Source: Streptomyces abyssomicinicus (GTDB taxonomy: Bacteria; Actinomycetota; Actinomycetes; Streptomycetales; Streptomycetaceae). From it: DNA of 64,000 bases. Position 1 is the first letter of the stretch. Each line of letters begins with the position of its first letter. The notes beneath the pieces are model-generated. The model made no database searches, was not told where the DNA came from, and saw nothing but the letters and a program-made list of their open reading frames with translations. Below, one piece after another: positions 34,236-44,429 of this stretch. Where the stretch lies: contig NZ_BBZI01000005.1 in the NCBI RefSeq assembly GCF_008974245.1, positions 986,040 through 1,050,039 on the forward strand, read 5' to 3'. The position numbers and the translations under genes are program-made.

Positions 34236-36008
34236 ATGTCCAGGCGGCGCCCCACCATGGAGGACATCGCGCGTCGAGCGGGTGTCTCCAAGGTCGCGGT
34301 CTCGTACGCGCTCAACGACCGGCCCGGCGTGTCGCCCGGGACCCGCGCCGAGATCAAGCGGATCGCCCGGGAGATCGGATGGCGGCCCAACAGCGCCGCA
34401 CGGGCGCTGACCCGGGCCCGGGCCGACGCCGTGGGGCTGGTCTCCTCCCGGCCGGCCCAGCTGCTCGGCGCGGAACCGTTCTTCATGGGCCTGATCAGCG
34501 GCATGCAGGACGAACTGGCCGTCCAGGGGAAGGCGTTGACGCTCCAGTTCGTCGCGGACGCCGGTCAGGAGATGGAGGTCCACCGGCGCTGGTGGGGCGA
34601 GGGCCGCGTCGACGGCGTGTTGCTGACCGATCTGCGCGCCGACGACCCGCGGATCGCGCTGGTGCGGGAACTGGGCCTGCCGGCGGTGGCGATCGGCCAC
34701 CCGGAGGCCGCGGCCGGGCTGCCCGCGGTGTGGTCCGACGACGCGGCGGCGCTGGCCCAGACGCTGCGCTACCTGCACGCGCTGGGGCACCGCTCGGTCG
34801 CCCGGGTCGCCGGGCTGCGCTCCCTCGACCACACGGAGCGCCGCGACCGCGCCCACCGCGCGGTCTGCGCGGAACTGGGCATGGCGGAGCCCGCCATCGT
34901 CCACACCGACTACTCGGGGGAGGAGGGCGCGCGGGCGGCGCGGTCGCTGCTGATCGGACCCGGCAGGCCCACGGCGATCGTGTTCGACAACGACATCATG
35001 GCGGTGGCCGGGCTGTCGGTCGCCGACGAACTCGGGCTGCGGGTCCCGGGAGAGCTGTCGCTGGTCGCCTGGGACGACTCCCAGCTGACCCGGGTGGTGC
35101 GGCCGGGGATCACCGCGCTGAACCGGGACATCCCCGCGTACGGGCGGCACGCCGTCCGGGCGTTGCTCACGCTGGTGGAGGAGGGGTGGGCGGAGGGCCT
35201 GGAGGACGAACCGGCCCGCCTGCTCCCCCGCGGCAGCACCGCCGTCGCCCCGACCCCCACCCCGCAGCCCGCGCACACCGGGGCCTCCGCGTCCACCGCT
35301 GCCCCGACACCCGCCGGGGTGCCCACGCCCGCCGGTGCACCCGCGCCACATGGGGCCTCCGTGTCCGGCGGGGCCTCCGCTTCGGTCGCGGCTCCGGGCT
35401 CCGCCGTGGGGGCCGTGTCCGCGGGTGCCCCGCCCCTTGCCGGGGCACCCGGGCCGGCCGGGGACGTTGCGTCCGCCGTTGCCCCGGCGCCCGCCGAGGC
35501 TCCCGCGTCCGCCGGTGCACCCGCGCCACACGGGGCCTCCGTGTCCGCCGGGGCCTCCGCTTCGGTCGCGGCTCCGGGCTCCGCCGTGGGGGCCGTGTCC
35601 GCGGGTGCCCCGCCCCTTGCCGGGGCACCCGGGCCGGCCGGGGACGTTGCCCCGGCCCCTGCCCCGGCGCCCGCCGGGGCCTCAGCGTCCGCCGGGGCCG
35701 CCGCTTCAGCCGCGGCTCCGGGCTCCGCCGTGGGGGCGGTGTCCGCGGGTGCCCTGCCCCTTGCCGGGGTACCCGGGCCGGCCGGGGACGTTGCGTCCGC
35801 CGTTGCCCCGGCGCCCGCCGAGGCTCCCGCGTCCGCCGAGACCGCCGCGTCTGCCGTGGCCCCGACGGCCGCTGAGGCGCCCGTGTCCGGCGTTGCCCCG
35901 ATTCCCGCGTGTACGCCAGGGCCCGCCGGTGCCTCCGCGTCGGCCGGGGGGCCGGATCGTGCCGCGGCGGCGGAACGTGGCCGCTCGCACGGCCCGGCGG
36001 ACGTCTGA
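34236..36008 (+). CDS. LacI family regulator with long repetitive Ala/Pro-rich tail
   Basis: A 590-residue protein. Residues 1-330 are an ordinary LacI regulator: helix-turn-helix [20 protein letters not shown] with hinge [10 protein letters not shown], then a PBP1-type sugar-sensing domain ending at [16 protein letters not shown]. Residues about 331-590 are extra. They are Ala/Pro/Gly/Ser repeats coded by near-identical DNA units of 180 and 144 bp with no recognisable fold. Usual LacI length is 330-350. The gene is divergent from the family 5 sugar/peptide importer, which it probably represses through the 34111 palindrome. The tail has few charged residues and may be disordered. Confidence 0.88.
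   Translation: MSRRRPTMEDIARRAGVSKVAVSYALNDRPGVSPGTRAEIKRIAREIGWRPNSAARALTRARADAVGLVSSRPAQLLGAEPFFMGLISGMQDELAVQGKALTLQFVADAGQEMEVHRRWWGEGRVDGVLLTDLRADDPRIALVRELGLPAVAIGHPEAAAGLPAVWSDDAAALAQTLRYLHALGHRSVARVAGLRSLDHTERRDRAHRAVCAELGMAEPAIVHTDYSGEEGARAARSLLIGPGRPTAIVFDNDIMAVAGLSVADELGLRVPGELSLVAWDDSQLTRVVRPGITALNRDIPAYGRHAVRALLTLVEEGWAEGLEDEPARLLPRGSTAVAPTPTPQPAHTGASASTAAPTPAGVPTPAGAPAPHGASVSGGASASVAAPGSAVGAVSAGAPPLAGAPGPAGDVASAVAPAPAEAPASAGAPAPHGASVSAGASASVAAPGSAVGAVSAGAPPLAGAPGPAGDVAPAPAPAPAGASASAGAAASAAAPGSAVGAVSAGALPLAGVPGPAGDVASAVAPAPAEAPASAETAASAVAPTAAEAPVSGVAPIPACTPGPAGASASAGGPDRAAAAERGRSHGPADV
35331..35840. repeat. Internal tandem repeats in the LacI gene tail
   Basis: Three near-identical copies: the marker gctccgggctccgccgtggg starts at 35391, 35571 and 35715, giving steps of 180 and 144 bp (60 and 48 codons, in frame). 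Units 1 and 2 differ at only a few bases over about 140 bp, so the duplication is recent. Confidence 0.9.
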
Positions 36009-36396
36009 CCGTCTCCGCGCGACGCGCCGTATCGCCGCTTCGCGTGCGGGGAGGCAGCCCCTGGCCGCGCCGCGTGCGGACGGGCACCGTCGGCGGAGCC
36101 GTTCGCGTGCTGCGGGCCATCGTGCCGCCGAGGGCGGCACGGGTGGGCGCGGGCGGTGCGTCCGCGGCGAGCGGTCCGCCCGCTGGAGCCCGAGGACGCG
36201 GCCCCGCCTCGGCGACCCCGCCCGGCGCGGCGGGGACGACGTTCCGCCCCTGCGGGCCGCCCCACGGCAGGCGGAGGCCAAGGGCGGTGACGGCAGCCGC
36301 GTCACCGCACGGAAGGGCCCCGCCGCACCCGGCAGGGCCCTTCCGTGCGGCGACGCGGGGGAGGACCGGCCGGCACCGGCCGGGCCGCTCCCGAAG
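36009..36396. terminator. Convergent intergenic region with large terminator hairpin
   Basis: A 388-bp gap between LacI (+) and the OFA transporter (-). No gene is seen. At 36297-36358 a long inverted repeat pairs ccgcgtc then ccgcacggaagggccc with gggcccttccgtgcgg then gacgcgg, with one mismatched base: a 16+7-bp stem that would end transcription from both sides. Confidence 0.8.
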
Positions 36397-37770
36397 TCAC
36401 CGGAAACTGATCAGACCGCGCCGTTCACGCCCCGGCGGCGAGAGGAACAACGCCACGACGCAGGCGAAGAACGAGATGCAGCCCGCCAGGGTGAAGGCAC
36501 CGTCGAGCCCCCACGCGTCGACGACCATGAACCCCATGCCCGCGCCCAGACCGGAGACGAGCTTGGAGCTGTAGACCATGCCGTAGTTGGTGGCGTTGTT
36601 GTTCTCACCGAAGTAGTCGGCGGTCAACGCGGCGAACATCGGGAAGATGGCTCCGCCGCCGAATCCGGAGATGGCGGAGAAGACCAGGAACAGCGGCAGG
36701 TTCCCGATGTCCGCCGACCAGATGATGCCGAACTGGGCGAGCCCCAGGATGACGCAGACGGCGATCAGGCACTGCTTGCGGCCGTAGCGGTCGGAGAGCC
36801 AGCCGATGACACCGCGTCCGGTGCCGTTGACGATCGCCTTCAGCGACATGGCCGTGGCCACGATCCCCGCGGCGAACCCCGCCTCCTGGCCGATGTCGAC
36901 CTGGAAGGCGATGCCGAAGATGTTCACGCCCGACGTACAGGCGAGACAGAACCACATCAGCGCCACCCGGCCGGTCTTCCACGCCTCCAGGGGGCTGTAC
37001 TGCTTGACGGCCGGCGGGTTCTTCTCCAGCGAGCGGCGGGCACGCGGGTCCTCGGGCGGGTTGAGCGGGTCGACCTCGGCGGGCCACCAGTTCTTCGGCG
37101 GGTCCTTGAAGAAGTACCCCGCGACGCCCACGACCGCGGAGAGGAAGAGGCCGACCGCGATCAGCACCCACCGGAAGTTCCCGATGTCCATGAACCCGGT
37201 GAAGATGAACACGAACGGCACCGAACCGTAGGCGAAACCGCCGTTCACGAAGCCGGTCTTGCCGCCCCTGCGCTCCGGGTACCACTTGCCCACCATGTTG
37301 ACGCAGGTGGCGTACACCATGCCCGCGCCCATACCGCTGAACATGCCGAAGCCGATGAAGGCGAGGATCACGTGCGGCGCGTAGGCGAGGGACACGTACC
37401 CCAGCAGCGTGCCGAGCGCGCCGAGCATCATCGCGGAGCGGGCCGGCAGCCGGCCGCTCTCCCGCAGCCTGCCCGCCGGGAAGGCCACCGCCGCCTGGAA
37501 GAACACCCAGACGGTCATCATCCAGTAGATGGCCCCGCTGTCCCAGTGGTGCGCCGCGTGGAGGGTGTCCTCCGCGGACGCGAACGCGTACTCGGCGGAG
37601 GAGATGCCCATCATGCCCACCCAGGGCAGGACGACCATCCATATCCGCTTGCGGCCCATGATGTCGATGTCGGACTCGCCCAGCCGGTACACACGGCCGT
37701 TGCTGTCCGTGACTTCCCTGTACGGAAGTGGTGTTGCGAGATCGTCGGTGGCTGTCACGTCGGAATGCAC
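36397..37770 (-). CDS. Oxalate/formate antiporter-family MFS transporter
   Basis: A 457-residue major facilitator with 12 membrane segments in the OFA family: [33 protein letters not shown], the cytoplasmic loop [30 protein letters not shown], and [20 protein letters not shown]. It is transcribed away from a CoA ligase and a formyl-CoA transferase that lie upstream on the same strand. Oxalate/formate or a related small dicarboxylate is therefore the likely cargo. Start is GTG 37770 or, better spaced from its GAGGGG box, GTG 37758. Confidence 0.87.
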   Translation of the reverse strand: MHSDVTATDDLATPLPYREVTDSNGRVYRLGESDIDIMGRKRIWMVVLPWVGMMGISSAEYAFASAEDTLHAAHHWDSGAIYWMMTVWVFFQAAVAFPAGRLRESGRLPARSAMMLGALGTLLGYVSLAYAPHVILAFIGFGMFSGMGAGMVYATCVNMVGKWYPERRGGKTGFVNGGFAYGSVPFVFIFTGFMDIGNFRWVLIAVGLFLSAVVGVAGYFFKDPPKNWWPAEVDPLNPPEDPRARRSLEKNPPAVKQYSPLEAWKTGRVALMWFCLACTSGVNIFGIAFQVDIGQEAGFAAGIVATAMSLKAIVNGTGRGVIGWLSDRYGRKQCLIAVCVILGLAQFGIIWSADIGNLPLFLVFSAISGFGGGAIFPMFAALTADYFGENNNATNYGMVYSSKLVSGLGAGMGFMVVDAWGLDGAFTLAGCISFFACVVALFLSPPGRERRGLISFR

Positions 37771-37937
37771 CCCTCGCGTTCGAAAGACCTGGCCAGCGCC
37801 CCCTGTCCAATTCCTTTCGTGTGCGCACGGGTCCCGGCAGCGGCCGACCGCACCGTCGGCCGCCCCGTCGCCTCACGCCCTCATCGACCACCACCCGTCC
37901 GTCGCGCCGTCATGGATGCCGCCCGCGCCGGCCGCCG

Positions 37938-40070
37938 TCACAGCAGGCGCGCCGCCCGCGCCCACCGGTACTTGGCGCCCAGTACGGCCACCGGCTTCTC
38001 CGTGGTGTAGGGGTAGGCCACCACGCCGCGCTCGAAGAGGTACTGGCACGCCTCCTCGACCTCGACGTCACCCGCCAGCGACGCCACCACCGGCTTCTCG
38101 ACGCCGCGTTCGCGGTACTCCGCCACCACCCGCGCGGTCAGCTCCGCGAACACCATCGGCGGGGTGACGATGGTGTGCCAGTAGCCGAGGACCAGCGAGT
38201 GGATCCGGTCGTCCTCCAGCCCCAGCCGGATCGTCGCCTCGTACGTGGAGGGCGGCTCGCCGCCGGTGATGTCGACCGGGTTGCCGGCCGCGCCGAACGG
38301 CGGGATGTAGCGCCGGAACGCCTCGTCGAGATCCGGCGGGATCTCCATCAGCGACAGCCCGTTGTCGGTCACCGCGTCCGACAGCAGCACGCCGCTGCCG
38401 CCCGCCCCGGTGATGATCACCACGTTGTCGCCCTTGGGTGTCGGCAGCACCGGCAGCGCCCGCGCGTACTCGAGCATGTCGTTCAGCCCGGGCGCCCGGA
38501 TCACCCCCGCCTGGCGCAGGATGTCGTCGTACACCGCGTCGTCCCCGGCCAGCGCGCCCGTGTGCGACCCGGCGGCCCTGGCCCCGGCCGCCGTGCGGCC
38601 CGCCTTGAGGACCACCACCGGCTTCTTCGGCACCGTCGCCCGGGCCGCCTCCACGAACGCCCGGCCGTCCTTGAGGTCCTCCAGGTGCATCGCGATGCAC
38701 TGTGTGTGCGGGTCCTCCGCGAACCAGGTCAGCAGGTCGTCCTCGTCGATGTCGGACTTGTTGCCGAGTCCGACGATCGCGGACACCCCGGTCCTGGTGG
38801 TTCGGGCGAAGCCCAGGATCGCCATCCCGATGCCGCCGGACTGCGAGGTCAGCGCCACACCGCCCTTGACGTCGTACGGGGTGCAGAACGTGGCGCACAG
38901 GTCCTGCCAGGTGGAGTAGTAGCCGTAGATGTTCGGCCCGAGCAGCCGGACGCCGTGACGTTCGGCGATGGCGACGATCTCCTCCTGGAGCTCGTGCTCC
39001 CCGGTCTCCGCGAAGCCCGAGGGGATGAGCACCGCGTTGGGGATCCCCTTGCGGCCCACCTCCTCCAGCGCCGCCCCGACGAACCGCGCCGGGATGGCGA
39101 ACACCGCCACGTCGACCTCGCCGGGGACGTCCGTGACGCTCTTGTACGCCTTGCGGCCCAGGATGTCGTCGGCCTTCGGGTTCACCGGATGGATCTCGCC
39201 GGAGAAGCCGCCGTCGACCAGGTTCCGCATCACCGAATTGCCGATCTTCCCCGGCTCGTTGGAGGCCCCGACGACCGCCACCGAGGACGGCTGCATCAGC
39301 CGGCGCATCGACGCCAGGATCTCTTCCCTGCCGTACGTGCGGCGGGGGCGGGGCGTGGACCCGGCGAGGATCACCCGGATGTCCGCGGCCGTCGCCCCGT
39401 CCGGTGTGGCGATCACCGGATTGAGGTCCACCTCGGCGATCTCCGGGAAGTCCGTGACCAGTTGGGACACCCGGCGGATCTGTTCGGCCACCGCCCACCG
39501 GTCGACCGCCGGCGCGCCGCGCACCCCGCGCAGCACCTCGGCCGCCCGGATGGAGTCCAGCATGCCCAGCGCCTCGTCGGCGTCCACCGGCGCCAGCCGG
39601 AAGGTGACGTCCTTGAGCACCTCCACCAGCACACCGCCGAGCCCGAAGGCCACCACCTTGCCGAACGTCGGGTCGGTCACCGCCCCGACGATCACCTCCT
39701 GGCCGGACGGCAGCAGCTCCTGCACCTGCACGCCCTCGATCCGGGCCTCGCGGTCGTAGGCCCTGGCGTTCTCCACGATCCGCAGGAACGCCGCACGCAC
39801 CGCGGACGAACCCTCGACCCCCACCACCACACCGCCGGCGTCGGTCTTGTGCAGGATGTCCGGAGAGACGATCTTCATCACCACGGGCCCGCCGAAGCGC
39901 GCCGCGGCGCACACCGCCTCCTCCACGTCCCGGGCGAGCGCCTCGCCCGGCACGGCGATGCCGTACGCGTCGGCGACCACCTTGCCCTCCGGCGCGGTCA
40001 GCGCCGTGCGGCCCTCGGCGCGCACCGCGTCCAGCAGTTCACGCACCCGCTGCAGCCTGTCGTCGGCCAT
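37938..40070 (-). CDS. NDP-forming acyl-CoA ligase (acetate-CoA ligase family)
   Basis: A 710-residue fusion in the order ATP-grasp, then CoA-binding/ligase domains. An ATP-grasp domain (about 10-230; [43 protein letters not shown]) is followed by the CoA-binding Rossmann domain ([20 protein letters not shown]) and a succinyl-CoA-synthetase-like domain with the phospho-His region [12 protein letters not shown]. It interconverts an acyl-CoA and free acid with ADP/ATP. ATG 40070 has GAGGG. It starts 5 bp after the formyl-CoA transferase stop, so the two are one transcript. Confidence 0.9.
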   Translation of the reverse strand: MADDRLQRVRELLDAVRAEGRTALTAPEGKVVADAYGIAVPGEALARDVEEAVCAAARFGGPVVMKIVSPDILHKTDAGGVVVGVEGSSAVRAAFLRIVENARAYDREARIEGVQVQELLPSGQEVIVGAVTDPTFGKVVAFGLGGVLVEVLKDVTFRLAPVDADEALGMLDSIRAAEVLRGVRGAPAVDRWAVAEQIRRVSQLVTDFPEIAEVDLNPVIATPDGATAADIRVILAGSTPRPRRTYGREEILASMRRLMQPSSVAVVGASNEPGKIGNSVMRNLVDGGFSGEIHPVNPKADDILGRKAYKSVTDVPGEVDVAVFAIPARFVGAALEEVGRKGIPNAVLIPSGFAETGEHELQEEIVAIAERHGVRLLGPNIYGYYSTWQDLCATFCTPYDVKGGVALTSQSGGIGMAILGFARTTRTGVSAIVGLGNKSDIDEDDLLTWFAEDPHTQCIAMHLEDLKDGRAFVEAARATVPKKPVVVLKAGRTAAGARAAGSHTGALAGDDAVYDDILRQAGVIRAPGLNDMLEYARALPVLPTPKGDNVVIITGAGGSGVLLSDAVTDNGLSLMEIPPDLDEAFRRYIPPFGAAGNPVDITGGEPPSTYEATIRLGLEDDRIHSLVLGYWHTIVTPPMVFAELTARVVAEYRERGVEKPVVASLAGDVEVEEACQYLFERGVVAYPYTTEKPVAVLGAKYRWARAARLL

Positions 40071-40075
40071 CACCC

Positions 40076-41320
40076 TCAGATCACTCCGTTCGACTTGAGA
40101 CGGCGCAACTCCTCGTCACCGAGACCGAGTTCGCCGACGTAGACCTCTTCGTTGTGCTCGCCGAGCAGCGGGGAGCTCTGCACCTCGACCGGAGAGTCGG
40201 AGAGCTTGATGGGGCTGCCGACGGTGACGAACTCACCGCGCTCCTTGTGCGGGACGCGCACCACCATCCCGTTGGCCGCCAGCGACTCGTCCTCGATGAT
40301 CTCCCTGGTGGAGAGCACCGGCCCGCAGGGGATGTTGTGCCGGTTGAGCTGCTCCAGCACCTGCCACTTGGGCAGCTGCGAGGACCACTCCTCGATCAGC
40401 TGGAACATCTTGCCGATCTTCGGCAGCCGGGCCTCCGGCGTCGCCCACCCGGGGTCGTCGGCCAGTTCCGGCCGGCCGATCAGCTCGGTGACGGGCTTCC
40501 AGCCGACCGGCTGGACGATCACGTACACGTAGTCGTTCGGGCCGCCCGGCGCGCACCGGACCGCCCACCCGGGCTGCCCGCCGCCGGAGGCGTTGCCGGA
40601 GCGCGGCACCTCGTCGCCGAAGTCCTCGTTGGGGTACTCGGCGAGCCGCCCGTGCGCCAGCCGCTGCTGGTCCCGCAGCTTCACCCGGCACAGGTTCAGC
40701 ACGGCGTGCTGCATGGCGACGTTCACCCGCTGCCCGCGCCCGGTGTGCTCGCGCTGGTACAGCGCGGCCAGGATGCCGGCGACGGTGTGCACGCCGGTGC
40801 CGGAGTCGCCGATCTGGGCCCCGGTCGCGGTCGGCGGCCCCTCCTCGAACCCGGTGGTGGACATCGAACCGCCCATCGCCTGGGCGACCACCTCGTAGGC
40901 CTTGAAGTCGGTGTACGGGCCCTCACCGAAGCCCTTGATGGAGGCGTACACGATCCGCGGGTTGATCTCCTGGATGCGCTCCCAGGTGAAGCCCATGCGG
41001 TCCACGGCGCCCGGGCCGAAGTTCTCCACCATCACGTCCGAACGACGGATCAGCTCGGTGAGGAGCTCCTTGCCGCGCTCCGTCTTGGTGTTGAGCGTGA
41101 TGCTGCGCTTGTTGCAGTTGAGCATCGTGAAGTAGAGCGAGTCCACGTCCGGGAGGTCACGCAGCTGCTTGCGCGTGATGTCGCCGGACGGCGCCTCCAG
41201 CTTCACGACGTCCGCACCCATCCAGGCGAGCAGTTGAGTGGCGGACGGTCCGGACTGGACATGCGTCATGTCCAGTACCCGGATGCCGTCGAGGGCCTTT
41301 CCTGTCGCAACGGTGGTCAC
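40076..41320 (-). CDS. frc: Formyl-CoA:oxalate CoA-transferase
   Basis: A 414-residue family III CoA-transferase closely matching Frc: [54 protein letters not shown], the catalytic Asp D172 in [21 protein letters not shown], and the mobile glycine loop in [11 protein letters not shown]. It moves CoA from formyl-CoA to oxalate. Its usual partner, oxalyl-CoA decarboxylase, is not in the window. GTG 41320 has a GAGGTG box. It is divergent from the SucC-like gene across an operator-like palindrome. Confidence 0.9.
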   Translation of the reverse strand: MTTVATGKALDGIRVLDMTHVQSGPSATQLLAWMGADVVKLEAPSGDITRKQLRDLPDVDSLYFTMLNCNKRSITLNTKTERGKELLTELIRRSDVMVENFGPGAVDRMGFTWERIQEINPRIVYASIKGFGEGPYTDFKAYEVVAQAMGGSMSTTGFEEGPPTATGAQIGDSGTGVHTVAGILAALYQREHTGRGQRVNVAMQHAVLNLCRVKLRDQQRLAHGRLAEYPNEDFGDEVPRSGNASGGGQPGWAVRCAPGGPNDYVYVIVQPVGWKPVTELIGRPELADDPGWATPEARLPKIGKMFQLIEEWSSQLPKWQVLEQLNRHNIPCGPVLSTREIIEDESLAANGMVVRVPHKERGEFVTVGSPIKLSDSPVEVQSSPLLGEHNEEVYVGELGLGDEELRRLKSNGVI

Positions 41321-41388
41321 CGTCGGTCACCTCACTTGTACATCGTCCGGTCGGAGTGCCGCGCCGTGCGCTACCGCTTCGTACATTG

Positions 41389-41412
41389 CATACAGTCGAC
41401 GAATACTGTATG
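41389..41412. promoter_or_regulatory. Inverted-repeat operator between frc and the SucC-like gene
   Basis: catacagt (41389-41396) and actgtatg (41405-41412) form a perfect 8+8 inverted repeat with an 8-base spacer. It lies in one of the few AT-rich spots of the region, between divergent genes. The look is that of a GntR- or IclR-type site controlling both operons. No such regulator gene is in the adjacent DNA. Confidence 0.6.
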
Positions 41413-41480
41413 AAGCTTGTTATCCCGCATCCGGTCGGTGGTGTCCAGGGGGCGTGCGGCACTTTCAATCAGGAGCCGGA

Positions 41481-42611
41481 ATGGACCTGTTCGAGTACCA
41501 GGCAAGGGAACTCTTCGACGACTACGGCGTGTTGACGCCGCGCGCGGAGGTGACGGACTCCTCCAAGGAGGCACGCGAGATCGCCCGCCGACTCGGCGGG
41601 CGGGTCGTGGTCAAGGCCCAGGTGAAGACCGGCGGGCGAGGCAAGGCGGGCGGGGTCAAACTCGCCGCCGACCCCGCCGCGGCCGAGCTCACCGCCCGCC
41701 AGATCCTCGGCACGGACATCAAGGGCCACCGCGTCCGCAGCGTGATGCTGGCCCAACCCGTCGACATCGAGGACGAGTTCTACGTCTCCTACGTCCTCGA
41801 CCGGGCGGCCGGGCGGTTCCTCGCCATCGCCTCCGCCGAGGGAGGCATGGACATCGAGGAGGTCGCCGCCACCCGGCCGGACGCCGTCGCCCGGGTCCCC
41901 GTCGACCCGGCGGAGGGCGTGACCGCGGCGGTGGCCGCCAAGATCGCCGAGGCGGCGGACCTGCCCATGCGGACCGTGGACGTGCTGGTGCGCCTGTGGA
42001 AGGTCCTCGTCGCCGAGGACGCCCTGCTGGTCGAGGTCAACCCGCTGGTGCGTACCGCCCAGGGGCAGATCATGGCCCTCGACGGCAAGGTCACCCTCGA
42101 CGACAACGCCCGCTTCCGCCATTCCCGTCGGGCGGACCATGAGACCGGGGCGGAGGACCGGCTGGAGGCGCTCGCAGCCGAACGCGGCCTCAACTACGTC
42201 AAGCTCGACGGCGAGGTCGGGATCATCGGCAACGGCGCCGGTCTCGTCATGTCCACCCTGGACGTGGTGGCCGGCTGCGGCGCCCGCCCCGCCAACTTCC
42301 TCGACATCGGAGGCGGCGCCTCCGCCCAGGTGATGGCCGACGGCCTCCGTGTGATCCTCTCCGATCCCGCCGTGAAGTCCGTCTTCGTCAACGTCTTCGG
42401 CGGCATCACCGCCTGCGACGCCGTCGCCGAGGGCATCGTCCGCGCGCTGGAGGACGTCCGTCCCACCCGGCCGCTGGTGGTCCGCCTCGACGGCAACAAC
42501 GCCGCCCGCGGCCGGGCCGTCCTCGCCGAACGCGCGCACCCGCTCGTCGAGCAGGTCGCCACCATGGACGGCGCCGCCCGCCGCGCCGCCGACCTCGCCA
42601 ACGCGGCTTAA
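41481..42611 (+). CDS. Succinyl-CoA ligase beta-subunit-like ATP-grasp protein
   Basis: A 376-residue SucC homologue: [40 protein letters not shown] (ATP-grasp), [39 protein letters not shown] and [15 protein letters not shown], then [18 protein letters not shown]. It forms an ADP-forming CoA ligase with the next gene, 11 bp downstream. The position next to frc and the acyl-CoA ligase suggests a CoA-ester role outside the main TCA enzyme, for example with an oxalate-derived or other dicarboxylate. The ATG 41481 has AGGAG; the open frame upstream is not used. Confidence 0.88.
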   Translation: MDLFEYQARELFDDYGVLTPRAEVTDSSKEAREIARRLGGRVVVKAQVKTGGRGKAGGVKLAADPAAAELTARQILGTDIKGHRVRSVMLAQPVDIEDEFYVSYVLDRAAGRFLAIASAEGGMDIEEVAATRPDAVARVPVDPAEGVTAAVAAKIAEAADLPMRTVDVLVRLWKVLVAEDALLVEVNPLVRTAQGQIMALDGKVTLDDNARFRHSRRADHETGAEDRLEALAAERGLNYVKLDGEVGIIGNGAGLVMSTLDVVAGCGARPANFLDIGGGASAQVMADGLRVILSDPAVKSVFVNVFGGITACDAVAEGIVRALEDVRPTRPLVVRLDGNNAARGRAVLAERAHPLVEQVATMDGAARRAADLANAA

Positions 42612-42622
42612 GGAGCACGGAG

Positions 42623-43501
42623 ATGGCTGTCTTCCTCACCAAGGAGAGCAAGGTCCTCGTCCAGGGCATGACGGGCGGCGAAGGCATGAAGCACACCCGC
42701 CGCATGCTGACCGCCGGAACCGACGTCGTCGGCGGCGTCAACCCGCGCAAGGCCGGCCGGACCGTCGACTTCGGGGACCGCGAGGTCCCGGTCTTCGGCA
42801 CCGTCGCCGAGGGCATCGAGGCCACCGGCGCCGACGTCAGCGTCGTCTTCGTGCCGCCCGCCCACGTCCGCGCCGCCGTCACCGAGGCCTCCGACGCGGG
42901 CATCGGCCTCGCCGTCGTCATCACCGAGGGCGTCCCCGTCCACGACACCGTCGCCCTCACCGCCTACGCGCACCGCAACGGCACCCGTGTGATCGGCCCC
43001 AACAGCCCGGGACTGATCACTCCCGGCCAGTCCGACGCCGGCATCATCCCCGCCGACATCACCAAGCCCGGCCCCATCGGCCTGGTCTCCAAGTCCGGTA
43101 CCCTCACCTACCAACTCATGTACGAGCTGCGCGACTTCGGCTTCTCCACCTGCATCGGCATCGGCGGCGACCCGGTCGTCGGCACCTCCCAAATCGACTG
43201 CCTGGGGGCCTTCGAGGACGACCCCGAGACCCGGCTCGTCGTCCTCATCGGCGAGATCGGCGGCGACGCGGAGGAACGCGCCGCCGCGTACATCCGGGAC
43301 CACGTCAGCAAGCCGGTGGTCGGCTACATCGCCGGGTTCACCGCGCCGGAGGGCAGGACCATGGGCCACGCCGGCGCCATCGTCTCCGGCTCGGCGGGCA
43401 CCGCCGCCGCCAAGAAGGCCGCGCTGGAGGCTGTCGGCGTCCGCGTCGGCTCCACCCCCACCGAGACCGCCCGCCTGGCCACCACCCTCCTGGGCGGCTG
43501 A
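42623..43501 (+). CDS. Succinyl-CoA ligase alpha-subunit-like protein
   Basis: A 292-residue SucD homologue: [86 protein letters not shown], and the phosphorylated His in [20 protein letters not shown]. It carries the CoA site and phospho-His of the ligase formed with the preceding subunit. The ribosome-binding site is GGAG, eight bases from the ATG. Confidence 0.9.
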   Translation: MAVFLTKESKVLVQGMTGGEGMKHTRRMLTAGTDVVGGVNPRKAGRTVDFGDREVPVFGTVAEGIEATGADVSVVFVPPAHVRAAVTEASDAGIGLAVVITEGVPVHDTVALTAYAHRNGTRVIGPNSPGLITPGQSDAGIIPADITKPGPIGLVSKSGTLTYQLMYELRDFGFSTCIGIGGDPVVGTSQIDCLGAFEDDPETRLVVLIGEIGGDAEERAAAYIRDHVSKPVVGYIAGFTAPEGRTMGHAGAIVSGSAGTAAAKKAALEAVGVRVGSTPTETARLATTLLGG

Positions 43502-44429
43502 CCTCGCGGGGGCTGAGGCCTGGGTGCCGGGGGCTGCCCCGTGGCGTGGTGCCCGCCGGGGCACCGGCTCCAGGGTGCGCCCGCCCGGGCCGCCGGCTCC
43601 CGGGGTGGTGCCCGCCCCGGCCGCCGGGCTTGGGCGCGGCACGGCGCTCGCTCGGCCGTTGGGCGTCGGTGTGGCGCTCGTCTGTCCGTTGCTTGTGGCG
43701 CGGTGCGGCGTGGTGCCCGTCGTGGGCGCCGGCTCCTGGCGCGCACCCGTCCGGGGTAGCGGCTCTCGGCCGGGTGCCTGCCCGGGGTAGCGGCTCTCGG
43801 CCGGGTGCCCGCCCGGGCGACCGGCTCCCGGGGTGGTGCCAGCCTCGGCTCGGCTGCCGGGCTTGGGTGGGGCGCGGCGCTCGTTCGGCCGTTGGGCGTC
43901 GGTGTGGCGCTCGTCTGTCCGTTGCTTGTGGCGCGGTGCGGCGTGGTGCCCGTCGTGGGCGCCGGCTCCTGGCGGGCACCAGCCCGGGGTAGCGGCTGTC
44001 GGCCGGGTGCCCGCCTGGGCGACCGGCTCCCGGGGTGGTGCCAGCCTCGGCCGCCGGGCTTGGGCGGGGCGCTCCCTCCCAGCCCATCGGTCCTCGGCGT
44101 GGCGCGCCCGCCCGGTTGCCGGTCGGTCACCGCCCGGTCGCCACTCGGCCGCTCCGCCGTGGGGCGGGTGCGGCCGAGCTGCGGAATCCGCTGCGGCACC
44201 CGGCGGCCGCGGCGGCGACCCACGCCCCCGGCGGCTGTGCCGCGGCAGTCCTGCGGCCGCGGTGCGTTCCGGCCCAGCCCCCGCGCCGCCGCGCGGCAGC
44301 GCCAGGACAGTTCCGCGACGTCCCCCGGCAGCCGCGCGGCAGCACTCCCACAACACACCCCGGCCCGCCCCACCGGACCGCACGCCGGGCCGTCACCGTC
44401 GGGCCACCTCGACCAAAACCGGAGACCCC
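43502..44429. repeat. Non-coding region with 200-230-bp tandem repeats
   Basis: No gene is supported in this ~930-bp gap. Between about 43560 and 44090 the DNA is a tandem repeat. The marker cggccgttgggcgtcggtgt occurs at 43653 and 43886 (233 bp apart). The marker ccggctcccggggtggtgcc recurs at about 43592, 43821 and 44022. Units are 90% or more alike, which leaves all frames open with chance translations. The last 350 bp are plain GC-rich DNA leading to the aldehyde dehydrogenase. Confidence 0.85.

Noticed and set aside
35335..38010. An 891-codon plus-strand frame across LacI tail and MFS gene
   Set aside because: Off-frame reading of the repeat tail followed by antisense of the transporter. 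The open frame results from GC bias.
41481..43501. Housekeeping TCA-cycle sucCD
   Set aside because: The pair is divergent from frc and beside another CoA ligase, not in a usual core context. I call it sucCD-like only.
43541..43992. Short plus-strand frames in the repeat gap
   Set aside because: All frames are open because of the repeats. Translations are Arg/Pro/Gly-rich, with no start signals or family.
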